A stretch of DNA of 64,000 bases, taken from Streptomyces marispadix (GTDB lineage Bacteria; Actinomycetota; Actinomycetes; Streptomycetales; Streptomycetaceae). The stretch is taken from the NCBI RefSeq assembly GCF_022524345.1, contig NZ_JAKWJU010000002.1, forward strand, positions 1,798,001 through 1,862,000. Direction: 5' to 3'. The number at the start of each line of letters is the position of its first letter. The stretch's first letter is position 1. Below the pieces are notes generated by a model. The model was not told the origin of the DNA. It worked only from the letters and a program-made list of their open reading frames with translations, and made no database searches. This document shows, piece by piece, positions 1 through 8,533 of the stretch. The translations under genes and the position numbers were made by a program.

Positions 1-228
1 TGGCTGATACCGATGGCGTTCCTCGGCCAGGTCGTGGCGTGGCTGCTCATCAACCCGGCGCTGCCACGGCTCGCCCCCGACAAGGGCGCGACGCTGCTGC
101 TTCTCCAGCCGATCCTGGCGATCCTCTTCGGTGTCGGTTTCCTCGCCGAACGCCCCACTCTCAGCCAGTACGCGGGCTGTGTCCTGGTCGTACTGGCGAT
201 ATGGCGCACCACCCGTACCGATCATTAG
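1..228 (+). CDS. EamA/DMT-family transporter, C-terminal fragment
   Basis: The reading frame is open from the first base of the window to a TAG at 226-228, so this is the last 75 residues of a gene that starts outside. What is visible is two hydrophobic stretches separated by a short loop (LLLLQPILAILFGVGFLAERP, then a helix ending VLVVLAIW) and a short charged tail. The PILAILFG...ER pattern is typical of the final two helices of EamA-type drug/metabolite exporters in the inner membrane. Substrate cannot be told from the end alone. The next gene begins 9 bases downstream on the same strand. Confidence 0.7.
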   Translation, partial: WLIPMAFLGQVVAWLLINPALPRLAPDKGATLLLLQPILAILFGVGFLAERPTLSQYAGCVLVVLAIWRTTRTDH

Positions 229-237
229 AGTCGGCGC

Positions 238-1383
238 ATGTCCGTGCGCTCCACCGCCGTAGCCCTGGTGGCCGCCGCCGTGGCGGCGTTCTCCGTGAGT
301 TCGTCGGCGGCGGCGGACGCGGGGCACTCCGCCGCCCAGGACGAGATGGACGCCCAGGTCCAACAGGACGGCGTCCCGGGCGTGTTGGGCGAGGCCCGGG
401 ACGGCGGCGGCGTCTGGCACGGCGCCTCGGGCGTCGCGGACCGCGGTACGGGCCGCCCGCCGATGCCGCACGACAAGTTCCGCATCGGCAGCCTCACGAA
501 GCCGTTCGTCGCCACGGTGATGCTCCAGCTCCAGTCGGAGGGCACCGTCGACCTGGACGCGCCCGTGGAGCGCTGGCTGCCGGGCACCGTGCGGGGCGGC
601 GGCCAGGACGGGCGCCAGGTCACCGTGCGCCAACTCCTCGGCCACACCAGCGGTCTGTACGACTTCACCGCTGACCGGCGCATGAGGCGCCACTACTTCG
701 GACCGAGGTTCGGCGCCCACCGGTTCGACACGCACTCTCCCAAGTCCCTTGTGCGTACGGCCATGTCGCATCAGCGCAGCTTCGCGCCCGGCTCCGACTG
801 GGGCTACTCCAACACCAACTACGTACTCGCGGGCATGGTCATAGCGAAGGCCACCGGCCACTCCTACGCACACGAGATAGAACGCCGCATCATCCGCCCG
901 CTGAAGCTGCGCGACACCTCGCTCCCCGGCGACTCCCCCCGCATCCCCCGGCCGCACGGGCAGGCGTACTCGACGCTCTCCCGCGGCGCCCCGCCCGCTC
1001 ACGGCACCCGCTCGCGGGACGGCGTCCACGACGTCACCGCGCTCGATCCCTCCCTCGCGGGCGCCTCCGGCGAGATGATCTCCTCCACGGGCGATCTGGT
1101 CCGTTTCATGAGGGCGTTGCTGCGCGGCGACGTGCTGCCGCCGCGCCAGCTCACGGAGATGAAGTCCACCGTCCCCGCCGACGGCGACAACCGCTACGGG
1201 CTGGGCCTCACCGAGCACCGGCTCTCCTGCGGGACCACCGTGTGGGGCCACGAGGGCACCATCCAGGGCTCGATCTCCACCGCCGTGACCACGTCCGACG
1301 GCTCGCACACCGCGGCGTTCCACCTCAACGGCGACTGGTCGGCCAAGACGGAAGCCCTGGTCGAGGCGGAGTACTGCGGCTAG
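238..1383 (+). CDS. secreted serine hydrolase, beta-lactamase / D-Ala-D-Ala carboxypeptidase family
   Basis: This 381-residue protein begins with a Sec signal peptide (hydrophobic to about residue 25, ending AAADA). The class C/DD-peptidase active-site motifs are all visible: SxxK as S85-L-T-K88, the YSN triad at Y190-S191-N192, and HEGT in place of KTG near residue 335. Together they predict an exported serine hydrolase acting on peptidoglycan stem peptides or D-amino peptides. Length is normal for the family. The ATG start lies just behind the transporter gene. A role as esterase or D-aminopeptidase cannot be excluded from sequence. Confidence 0.88.
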   Translation: MSVRSTAVALVAAAVAAFSVSSSAAADAGHSAAQDEMDAQVQQDGVPGVLGEARDGGGVWHGASGVADRGTGRPPMPHDKFRIGSLTKPFVATVMLQLQSEGTVDLDAPVERWLPGTVRGGGQDGRQVTVRQLLGHTSGLYDFTADRRMRRHYFGPRFGAHRFDTHSPKSLVRTAMSHQRSFAPGSDWGYSNTNYVLAGMVIAKATGHSYAHEIERRIIRPLKLRDTSLPGDSPRIPRPHGQAYSTLSRGAPPAHGTRSRDGVHDVTALDPSLAGASGEMISSTGDLVRFMRALLRGDVLPPRQLTEMKSTVPADGDNRYGLGLTEHRLSCGTTVWGHEGTIQGSISTAVTTSDGSHTAAFHLNGDWSAKTEALVEAEYCG

Positions 1384-1428
1384 CGGCTGCGCGGTCGCCT
1401 GCGGCTTTCCCGCCTCGACTCCCTTGCC

Positions 1429-2529
1429 CTAGCGCGGAGTTACCGTCACATACTCGGCGGGCTCCCGTTCGACGGCCGTCATCAGCGCCGTACGTACGAT
1501 CGCGGCCTGCTGCCCGAGGGATTCGCGGAGCTTCGCGGGTGTGAGATGGACGACGGTGATGCCGAGCCCTTCCAGCACCTCGCGCTTGCGGGCGTACTGC
1601 GACCACTGCTCGTCCTGGTCGATGTGCGGGCGCGGCGAACGGGTGTCCAGTTCCACGGCCACGGCCTGGTCCGGCCAGTAGGCGTCGACGCCGCCCAGCA
1701 CGGGGCCTCCGGGCAGACGGAGGTCGACGTTCCAGCAGGGGTCGGGGAGGCGGTGGCGGAAGACCATCTCGTAGAGCAGGCCCTCCGCCAGGGCGCGGTT
1801 CTCCGCCACCAGCGCGTCGACGGCCTCCCGCACGTGGGGCCTGCCCAGCAGCCTCGCTCTGAGCAACTCCCCCACCACCGCGCCCGCTTCGCAGTGCCCG
1901 CCGCGTACGGACTCCACCAGCAGCCGCCGTACCACTCCGGCGTCGGTGAGCTGCGCGACCGTGTCGGCGAGGGCGCGTGCCACGGGTGCCACGGGCAGCC
2001 CGGTGACCTCTTCCGGGTCCGGCAGGCTGTGGCCGCGGACGATGTGCGCGAACCCCGTGGAGCGCACCCGCTTCGTCCTCGGTACGAGCACGTCGATGCG
2101 GTCGACGGCACGCAGCGACGGTGCGCCGGTGAAGCCGTGCAGGGTGAGCGCGGCCAGGCCGGTGATCATCGCCTCGGGCAGCTCCGGGGGCGGGCAGTGG
2201 CGTTGCGGTGTGCCCGGCGCGCCGGGGAGGGCGCCTCCGGCGTGGTCCGTACGGTTCGCGGTGCCCTGCTGGGCGGGGATGCGGGACCGCTCGCCGCCCG
2301 CGTGGAGCAGTGCGGCCCGCAGCCGCTCCTCACTGGTCGGCGGGCCGGGGTGGAGCAGATAGACGCCCGGCAGCAGCATCTGCCAGGGGCCTCCCGGACG
2401 GCACCGCTCGTCGGCGGCGGCCGTGGATACTCCGTGCTCACGAAGGGAGTTCGCGGTCAGCACGCGCGGAGGTGCGGTCTCCGTGAGGTGGCTGAGGGGG
2501 CGAGGGGAGAGCGGGGTGTTGTGCGTCAT
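1429..2529 (-). CDS. AbiEi-like winged-helix / DUF559-type nuclease-fold protein
   Basis: I chose the ATG at 2529 (366 aa); an in-frame TTG at 2598 preceded by AGGG is an alternative that adds 23 residues. The N-terminal part (LTANSLREHG, then WQMLLPGVYLL) resembles the AbiEi antitoxin wing-helix domain found in many actinobacterial orphan proteins. The C-terminal 100 residues contain GVDAYWPDQAVAVELD followed by an alternating helix/strand end (GLGITVVHLTP), which fits the restriction-endonuclease-like fold of DUF559 proteins. No toxin partner (AbiEii) lies next to it, so toxin-antitoxin action is not supported. Function unknown. Confidence 0.65.
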   Translation of the reverse strand: MTHNTPLSPRPLSHLTETAPPRVLTANSLREHGVSTAAADERCRPGGPWQMLLPGVYLLHPGPPTSEERLRAALLHAGGERSRIPAQQGTANRTDHAGGALPGAPGTPQRHCPPPELPEAMITGLAALTLHGFTGAPSLRAVDRIDVLVPRTKRVRSTGFAHIVRGHSLPDPEEVTGLPVAPVARALADTVAQLTDAGVVRRLLVESVRGGHCEAGAVVGELLRARLLGRPHVREAVDALVAENRALAEGLLYEMVFRHRLPDPCWNVDLRLPGGPVLGGVDAYWPDQAVAVELDTRSPRPHIDQDEQWSQYARKREVLEGLGITVVHLTPAKLRESLGQQAAIVRTALMTAVEREPAEYVTVTPR

Positions 2530-2778
2530 GTCCGGGCGATTCCCAGCATCGGACGGCCTTCCACCCGCTGTTACGAGCTCGTCGACAAAGCCGGACAACT
2601 CTGCCCTAAAGTACGGGCGTTCGAGAATCGGTCAGGCTCGCACACATGCGTGTCCGCGCATACGGAACACAGGAAACGGGGACGCACACGGGCGTTTGCG
2701 CACATGAGGGTTCGACGCCCGTACGGGGCAGGGAAGCCGGCGCAGAACTCAGCCCTGAGAAGGCTCAGGGCTTGAGAC

Positions 2779-3036
2779 TCAGGACTGCTGCCTGCCGCCG
2801 CCGGAACGGCCGCCGAGCATCACCAGGGCGGCGATCAGGAGAAAGACGCCGACGGGTACGGCGACGAACAGCCCGAGCGTCTCCAGGACGCTGATCCCCG
2901 GGCCCGGGTCGTCACCGTCGTCACGGCTGACCGCGAAGGCCGGTGACGACACCAGCAGCATCAGCGCCGAGGCGGCGGTGACGGTGCCGGCTCGCAGAAC
3001 GTTCTTCTTGACCTTCGTATCGACCTTGTCGCTCAC
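2779..3036 (-). CDS. small secreted/membrane protein, function unknown
   Basis: GTG at 3036 starts an 85-residue protein (VSDKVDTKVKKN...). After a basic start comes a signal-like helix (AASALMLLVSSPAFAV), a short acidic loop (DDGDDPGPG) and a second hydrophobic helix (LFVAVPVGVFLLIAALVML), ending GGRSGGGRQQS. This is the layout of a small bitopic or two-helix membrane protein of the kind common in Streptomyces. A longer in-frame extension upstream is Pro/Ser-rich low complexity and is probably not translated. No functional family recognised. Confidence 0.6.
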   Translation of the reverse strand: MSDKVDTKVKKNVLRAGTVTAASALMLLVSSPAFAVSRDDGDDPGPGISVLETLGLFVAVPVGVFLLIAALVMLGGRSGGGRQQS

Positions 3037-3118
3037 ACCGTCAACATAGCCGACCGCCTCGGGCACCTCGGCCCCGGGTCTCCCCGAGGACCCCTCGGGG
3101 CTGCGGGACGCAAGCGAC

Positions 3119-3145
3119 GGCTCCGGGGGCGTCTGCCCCGGAGCC
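3119..3145. terminator. GC-rich hairpin downstream of the 3239-3532 small gene
   Basis: Ten-base arms GGCTCCGGGG (3119-3128) and CCCCGGAGCC (3136-3145) flank a 7-base loop. It lies between two minus-strand small genes and could end the transcript of the upstream one. There is no T-run, as is usual for Streptomyces. Confidence 0.45.
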
Positions 3146-3238
3146 GAGAGCACGATTTCGGAAAGCCGGAACTCCGGAAACCGGAAGGCCGGAAGCCTTG
3201 AAGGCGAGAGTCCGGATGCCGGAAGCCGGGCAGCCGGA

Positions 3239-3532
3239 TCAGATCTCGGTGGTGTCCGCTCCGAAGCCGCTGCCTGTGGGCTCGCTGGTGAGCGGCAGTT
3301 CGGCGAGCGGCGGTTCACTGGTGAGGGGGGCCACGTCGGCGAGTGGCGGTTCGGATGTCAGCGGTGCCTCGAAGCACCCGCACGAGCACGAGCCGTCAAG
3401 TCCGGAGTCGGGGTCGGAGACACCGGACAGGTCTACCGGCTCGTGCCCCTGTTTGGAGAGTGCCTGCTGTTTCGAGAGCACCTGTTTCGGAAGCGGGGTG
3501 AGAACTGCGAGAAGTTCAGCGGACGCGGCCAC
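3239..3532 (-). CDS. small Cys-containing protein with LTSEP repeats, unrecognised
   Basis: A GTG at 3532 is preceded by a strong ribosome site (GGAGG, 8 bases upstream) and opens a 97-residue frame. The protein has a leader-like N-terminal helix rich in Leu, Lys and Gln (LSKQQALSKQ), then VDLSGVSDPDSGLD, a Cys cluster SCSCGCF, and three imperfect copies of PLTSEPPLA to the end. Third codon positions are GC-biased. It resembles nothing I can name; the layout (helical leader, Ser/Cys patch, acidic repeats) is suggestive of a peptide precursor or a structural small protein, but there is no modifying enzyme next to it. Expression is not proven. Confidence 0.4.
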   Translation of the reverse strand: MAASAELLAVLTPLPKQVLSKQQALSKQGHEPVDLSGVSDPDSGLDGSCSCGCFEAPLTSEPPLADVAPLTSEPPLAELPLTSEPTGSGFGADTTEI

Positions 3533-4240
3533 GGCGGGCCTCCGTTCGTGGACGTCGACGGTCAGGTGGGTGGCCCTACCCAGTGGAGCCGCGCGCAGAC
3601 GTGATCGGGGGGCGAACGTGGCCGAGGTCACGTTTGCTCCGCAGGCGATTTGCCTGCGCCCTGCCCCTGAAGGCGAACGGACGGCGGGATTTCAGGCCAT
3701 CCCGCACGAAATTTTACAGGCCACTCACCCAAGGTCACCACCGGGAGACCGAATTGCGGCGCTACGGGCGCATCGCCCCGCACACCGCGGGGGACTTGGG
3801 GACGCTCCGTGACCGCGTGTACACGGTGATCCCGAGCCCTCGCGCCGCAGGGACCGCGACTGGGCGTCACCGGCGCCTCACGCCGTGCCGCGCCCGTATG
3901 CGTCGGCGCGAGGCCGCGCGCCCCCGGCCGGCGGTTCGCCCCTGCCCAGGAACCGGAACGCGGCCTCGACGCGTCCGCCTTCACAGAACCCGACGGTTCA
4001 CGGGACCGCCCGCGCGTGGATTCCGGCGGCCCGCAGCACGGCCGGAATCCGCGGACTGCCCCCGCCCGCGCCCGCGTTGACACGTCCGACACGGCGGTGA
4101 TGGGCTCGGCGTTCCAAGTGTGCCCGGCGGGCCACTAGTTCAGCTCTGGTGAACAATGTGACCGATGTGAGCGATCTGAACGGTGAACGGCCGCCTGCCG
4201 AGCCGTGAGGATCCCGGTACGGGGAGGACGGGAGGACGTC
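3533..4240. other. 708-bp intergenic region, divergent promoters expected
   Basis: No convincing gene is seen on either strand; the open frames here are Arg/Pro/Ala-rich shadows. The region must hold the promoters of the small minus-strand gene (left) and of the GH84 gene (right). A short inverted repeat GTTCA-N7-TGAAC at 4138-4154, followed by a second TGAAC-type repeat near 4170-4182, lies 60-100 bases before the GH84 start and may be a regulator site. Confidence 0.4.
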
Positions 4241-7200
4241 GTGGGCGCAGCGCCCAAGGGGGACAGAGCACGGCGGCGGGCCGGAGCGACAGCGCTCACC
4301 GCGGCCGTCATCGGCGGAATTCTCGGCGGGGTGCCCGCGACGCAGGCCAGTGCCGCCCCCGGACCCGGCGACCGTTCCGCCGGTGCCACGGACCAGGAGC
4401 CGCAGAACGGTGAGAAGGCGCGCGGCGGTTCCCTGCCGCCTGTGTGGCCGCGCCCGCAGTCGATGCGCCAGCGGGACGGTTTCGTAGCCGTAGGCCGCGA
4501 AGCGACCGTCGTGGCCGACGAGGACACCGACCCCGCGGCTCTCGACGCCTTGCGGGCGGTGCTGCGTGACGCCGGTGCGCGCGACGTCCGACAGGTGCGC
4601 CCAGGACAGCAGTTGCCCCGAGGGGGCGGCCTCGTCGTACGCGTGGACTCGGCGACGGCCCCGCAAGCCCTCGCCGCGCTGAAGGCGCCGCCGCGAGGCG
4701 ACCTGCCCCGCGGCGGCTACCGTCTCGCCGCCGGACGTACGGACAAGCGCAGCACCGTCGCTCTCGAAGGCGCCGACGCCGACGGCCTGTTCCACGCCGT
4801 GCAGACCCTGCGGCAGCTCGTCACCGAGCGGGACGGCGGGCGCGGCTTCGCCGGCGTGACCGTGAGGGACTGGCCCACCGCCCCCGTGCGCGGCATCACC
4901 GAAGGCTTCTACGGCAGTTCGTGGACACAGCGACAGCGCCTGGAACAGCTCGACTTCCTCGGGCGCACCAAGCAGAACCGCTATCTCTACGCCTCCACCG
5001 ACGACCCGTACCGGCAGTCCTCCCGTTGGCGCGACCCCTATCCGGCCGCGCAACGCGACGAGTTCCGCGAACTGGCCGACCGCGCCCGGCGCAACCATGT
5101 GAAGCTCGGCTGGGCCGTCGCACCGGGCCAGGGCATGTGCTTCTCCTCGGGCGCCGACCGCCGCGCGCTGCTGCGGAAGCTGGACGCCATGCGCGCCCTG
5201 GGCTTCGAGGCGTTCCAGCTCCGCTTCGAGGACGTCAGCTACAGCGAGTGGCACTGCGACGAGGACGCGCAGAAGTACGGTTCCGGGGCGAAGGCCGCGG
5301 CACGCGCCCACGCCGAGCTCGCCAACGACGTGGCGAGGCACCTCGCGGAACGCCACCGTGACGCCGAGCCGCTGTCGGTGATGCCGACCGAGTTCTACCA
5401 GGGCGGCGGCACCGAGTACCGCGACGAGCTGGCGGGGCGGCTGGACCCCGGCGTGCAGGTCGCCTGGACTGGGGTCGGAGTGGTCCCCCGGACCATCACC
5501 GGCGGCGAACTCACCGCCGTACGCGAGGCGTTCCACCAGCATCCGCTGGTCACCATGGACAACTACCCCGTCAACGACTACGCGCAGGACCGGATCTTCC
5601 TCGGGCCCTACCGCGGCCGGGAGCCGGCGGTCGCCGCCCGCTCCGCCGCCGTGCTGACCAATGCGATGAAGCAGCCTGCCGCGTCCCGCATTCCGCTGTT
5701 CACGGCCGCCGACTACGCCTGGAATCCGAAGGGTTACGACCCTCAGCGCTCCTGGCAGGCGGCGATCGACGAGGCCGCGGGCGGCGACGCGCAGGCACGC
5801 GAGGCCGTGGGCGCGCTCGCGGGGAACGACGCCTCGTCCGTGCTCGGCAACGAGGAATCGGCCTATCTGCGGCCGCTGTTGAAGGACTTCTGGGCCGCCT
5901 ACGACGCCTCCGACCCGCAGGACCGGGACTCGCTGAAGCGGCTGCGGCGCACCGCCGGCGAGTTGCGCGGCGCCTTCCATACGATGCGCACCGCCCAGGA
6001 CCGCGTGCCGGGCGCGCTCGCCGGTGAAGTACGGCCATGGCTGGAGGAGTTGGCGCGCCACGGCGAGGCGGGCGAGCAGGCCGTGCGGATGCTCTCGGCG
6101 CAGGCGCGCGGCGACGGCGGCGAAGCCTGGGACGCCCGCCTGGCGGTGGAGCGGCTGCACGCGCGGGACAAGGACCCCGACCGGCCGTCGGCGACCGTCG
6201 GCAAGGGCGTGCTGAAGGACTTCGTGAAGCGTTCGCTGAAGGCCTCCGACGCCTGGACGGGCGCGGACCACAGGGGCACGGGACGCCACCGTGCCACCGC
6301 CGAGGGCGGACCGGCGGCCCGCCCCGACTCCCCCGCGAAGGCCGCCGTCGACGGCGATCCGGACACCGCCTACCGTGCCGAAGCCGCCCCCGCCACCGGG
6401 TACTTCGCGCCGCGCTCTCCGCTGCCCGGCGCGTCGTTGCCGGGCGGTCTCGGCCGTGGCTCCGGCTCGTCAGGCGGCGCGGGCGGGCCGTGGGACGGTC
6501 CCGGAGAGGGCCAGGGCGGAGGCCGGGGGCAGGGCTCGGGGGGCGGCAGCGGCCAGGACACCCCCGCGCTCACCGTGCGGCTGCCCGAGCAGCGCCCCCT
6601 GGACGCGGTCACCGTGCAGACCGGTCCCGGCTCCGGGACCAGGGCCCGCGTGGAGGCCCATGTGCCGGGCGAGGGCTGGCGGCGCCTCGGCCCGCTCTCC
6701 GGCAGCGGCTGGACCCAGCGGGACGCACACGGCCTGAGGGCCGACGCGCTGCGTCTCGCCTGGTCGCCGGGCTCGGACGAGCCGGTGGTCCACGAGATCA
6801 CCCCCTGGTACGCCGACCGGCCCGACGCCTCCCTCTCCCTGACCGAGGACGACGTCTACGCGCCGATCGGCGGGGGCACGGGCAGGACCGCCGTCGAACT
6901 CCACGGGCACGTTCCGTCCGACGTACGCGGCCGGGTCACCGCCGAGGCCCCGGACGGCTTCACGGTGCGCACGCCGCGGCGCACGGTCGTACCACGCGGC
7001 GGCAGAACCGAGGTCCCCGTGGAGATCGAGGCCGACTCGTCGGTGAAGTCCGGCAGTCACCGCATCACGCTCCACTTCGGCGAGGACGAGAAGCGGACGC
7101 TGACGGTACGGGCGTTCCCGCGTACCGGCGGTCCGGATCTGGCACGTGACGCGGAGGCCACCTCCTCCGGCGACGAGACCGGCGACTTCCCCGCCTCCGC

Positions 7201-7546
7201 CGTCAACGACGGCCGCGAGGACACCCGTTGGTCCTCCCCCGCCAAGGACGGCGAGTGGGTGCAGCTCAAGCTGCGCGACCCGGCGCGACTCGGCGAACTG
7301 GTGCTGCACTGGCAGGACGCCTACGCCAAGCGCTACCGCGTGCAGGTCTCGCCGGACGGCAAGCGCTGGCGGGAGGCGGCGTCCGTGAGGGACGGCAAGG
7401 GCGGCAAGGAGACGGTCCGCATGGACGCGCCCCGCGACACGCGCTACGTGAGGGTCCAGGGCGACGAGCGGGCCACGCGCTTCGGCCTCTCGCTGTGGTC
7501 GTTGCAGGCGTACGCCGTGAAGGAGGGAGCCGGGCGGGACCGCTGA
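4241..7546 (+). CDS. secreted beta-N-acetylglucosaminidase, GH84, with C-terminal CBM32/discoidin domain
   Basis: GTG at 4241 follows GGGAGG and gives 1101 residues with a signal peptide (AALTAAVIGGILGG...ASA). Domains in order: a GH20b-like N-terminal domain (about 65-190), the GH84 barrel from GITEGFYGSSW (about 215-540) with the family elements PTEFY, WTGVGVV and DNYPVND, a discoidin-like domain interrupted by a Gly/Ser-rich insert (about 730-775), an immunoglobulin-like NEW3-type domain (about 870-960) and a final F5/8-type C domain. It should cleave terminal GlcNAc from glycans or glycoproteins outside the cell. Odd point: the catalytic FDD of the family reads FED here (E330-D331), replacing the first Asp, which in studied enzymes orients the substrate N-acetyl group. 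Confidence 0.85.
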   Translation: MGAAPKGDRARRRAGATALTAAVIGGILGGVPATQASAAPGPGDRSAGATDQEPQNGEKARGGSLPPVWPRPQSMRQRDGFVAVGREATVVADEDTDPAALDALRAVLRDAGARDVRQVRPGQQLPRGGGLVVRVDSATAPQALAALKAPPRGDLPRGGYRLAAGRTDKRSTVALEGADADGLFHAVQTLRQLVTERDGGRGFAGVTVRDWPTAPVRGITEGFYGSSWTQRQRLEQLDFLGRTKQNRYLYASTDDPYRQSSRWRDPYPAAQRDEFRELADRARRNHVKLGWAVAPGQGMCFSSGADRRALLRKLDAMRALGFEAFQLRFEDVSYSEWHCDEDAQKYGSGAKAAARAHAELANDVARHLAERHRDAEPLSVMPTEFYQGGGTEYRDELAGRLDPGVQVAWTGVGVVPRTITGGELTAVREAFHQHPLVTMDNYPVNDYAQDRIFLGPYRGREPAVAARSAAVLTNAMKQPAASRIPLFTAADYAWNPKGYDPQRSWQAAIDEAAGGDAQAREAVGALAGNDASSVLGNEESAYLRPLLKDFWAAYDASDPQDRDSLKRLRRTAGELRGAFHTMRTAQDRVPGALAGEVRPWLEELARHGEAGEQAVRMLSAQARGDGGEAWDARLAVERLHARDKDPDRPSATVGKGVLKDFVKRSLKASDAWTGADHRGTGRHRATAEGGPAARPDSPAKAAVDGDPDTAYRAEAAPATGYFAPRSPLPGASLPGGLGRGSGSSGGAGGPWDGPGEGQGGGRGQGSGGGSGQDTPALTVRLPEQRPLDAVTVQTGPGSGTRARVEAHVPGEGWRRLGPLSGSGWTQRDAHGLRADALRLAWSPGSDEPVVHEITPWYADRPDASLSLTEDDVYAPIGGGTGRTAVELHGHVPSDVRGRVTAEAPDGFTVRTPRRTVVPRGGRTEVPVEIEADSSVKSGSHRITLHFGEDEKRTLTVRAFPRTGGPDLARDAEATSSGDETGDFPASAVNDGREDTRWSSPAKDGEWVQLKLRDPARLGELVLHWQDAYAKRYRVQVSPDGKRWREAASVRDGKGGKETVRMDAPRDTRYVRVQGDERATRFGLSLWSLQAYAVKEGAGRDR

Positions 7547-7648
7547 CGGCCCCTCCCCCTCCGTCCCGACGCCACAGGCGGCCCGGCGGCACAGACCCCG
7601 GGGCCCCGTAGAACCCCGGAGAACCCCGGAGAACAACGAAGCCCGGTC

Positions 7649-8188
7649 TCAGGCAGTAGCTCTGCCTTCGATCCGGGCGAGGGCGTCGTCCGCGCCGTAT
7701 GGCTGTAGGTACGGCATCCAGCGCGGGTCTCGGTGTCCCGTGCCGATGATCCGCCAGGCCAGGCCCGACGGCGGCGCGGGTTGATGGCGCAGCCGCCAGC
7801 CGATCTCGGCGACGTGGCGGTCCGCTTTGACGTGGTTGCAGCGGCGGCAGGCGGCCACCACGTTCTCCCAGGTGTGCTGTCCGCCGCGGCTGCGCGGAAT
7901 GACGTGGTCGACGCTGGTTGCGACACCACCGCAGTACGCGCACCGGCCGCCGTCGCGGGCGAAGAGCGCCCGTCGGGTCAGCGGAACGGTGCCCCGAAAG
8001 GGCACCCGCACGAAGCGCTTCAGCCGTACGACGCTGGGCGCGGGTATGACACGGGTCGCGCTGTGCATCAGTGCGCCGGACTCCTCGAGGCTGACCGCCT
8101 TGTCGTTCAGCACGAGGATGAGGGCGCGACGTAGCGGTACGACACCGAGCGGCTCGTACGACGCGTTGAGGACCAGGACATGCGGCAC
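7649..8188 (-). CDS. HNH endonuclease family protein
   Basis: The GTG start at 8188 has a near-ideal AAGGAGG ribosome site. The 179-residue protein opens with VLVLNASYEPLGVV, the signature of the widespread actinobacterial HNH protein, and carries the zinc-stabilised HNH core: CAYCGG, DHVIPRSRGG (catalytic His), an Asn (ENVVAACR) and CRRCN. The two CxxC pairs and DH motif are complete, so it should bind metal and DNA. Whether it cuts DNA in the cell is unknown; the family is chromosomal and not linked to a phage here. It converges with the GH84 gene. Confidence 0.88.
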   Translation of the reverse strand: MPHVLVLNASYEPLGVVPLRRALILVLNDKAVSLEESGALMHSATRVIPAPSVVRLKRFVRVPFRGTVPLTRRALFARDGGRCAYCGGVATSVDHVIPRSRGGQHTWENVVAACRRCNHVKADRHVAEIGWRLRHQPAPPSGLAWRIIGTGHRDPRWMPYLQPYGADDALARIEGRATA

Positions 8189-8533
8189 GGTGCCTCCTTG
8201 TACGTCTGCGGCGCGTGGCTCGCGCCGGGACGATCCGTACTCAGTGTGTCCCCCGCCCTGGTCGTTCCGCCACCACGACCGGGTAACGCCCTGAGCGTGT
8301 TTTCAACCACACCCCCTGACTCCCCCTTGAACTTCTGCCCCGCTTCCGAGCAGTCAAGACGTAATGGACCATGATGCGATCCGGCCTTCGCGACGGCTGG
8401 TTCGCGCCGCTGACTCCGGCCGCCGCCGCTTGTGAAGGCCGTGCGCCGTTAGTGTGGTTGCCGCGTTCGGATCCGCATCGTCCGGCTCCGGCGCTGGGTT
8501 GGTCCCGACTCTCCCCGCTCGGAAGGTTCTGCT

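Noticed and set aside
6470..7636. Minus-strand frame over the GH84 C-terminus
   Set aside because: Mirror of the coding strand; no family features.
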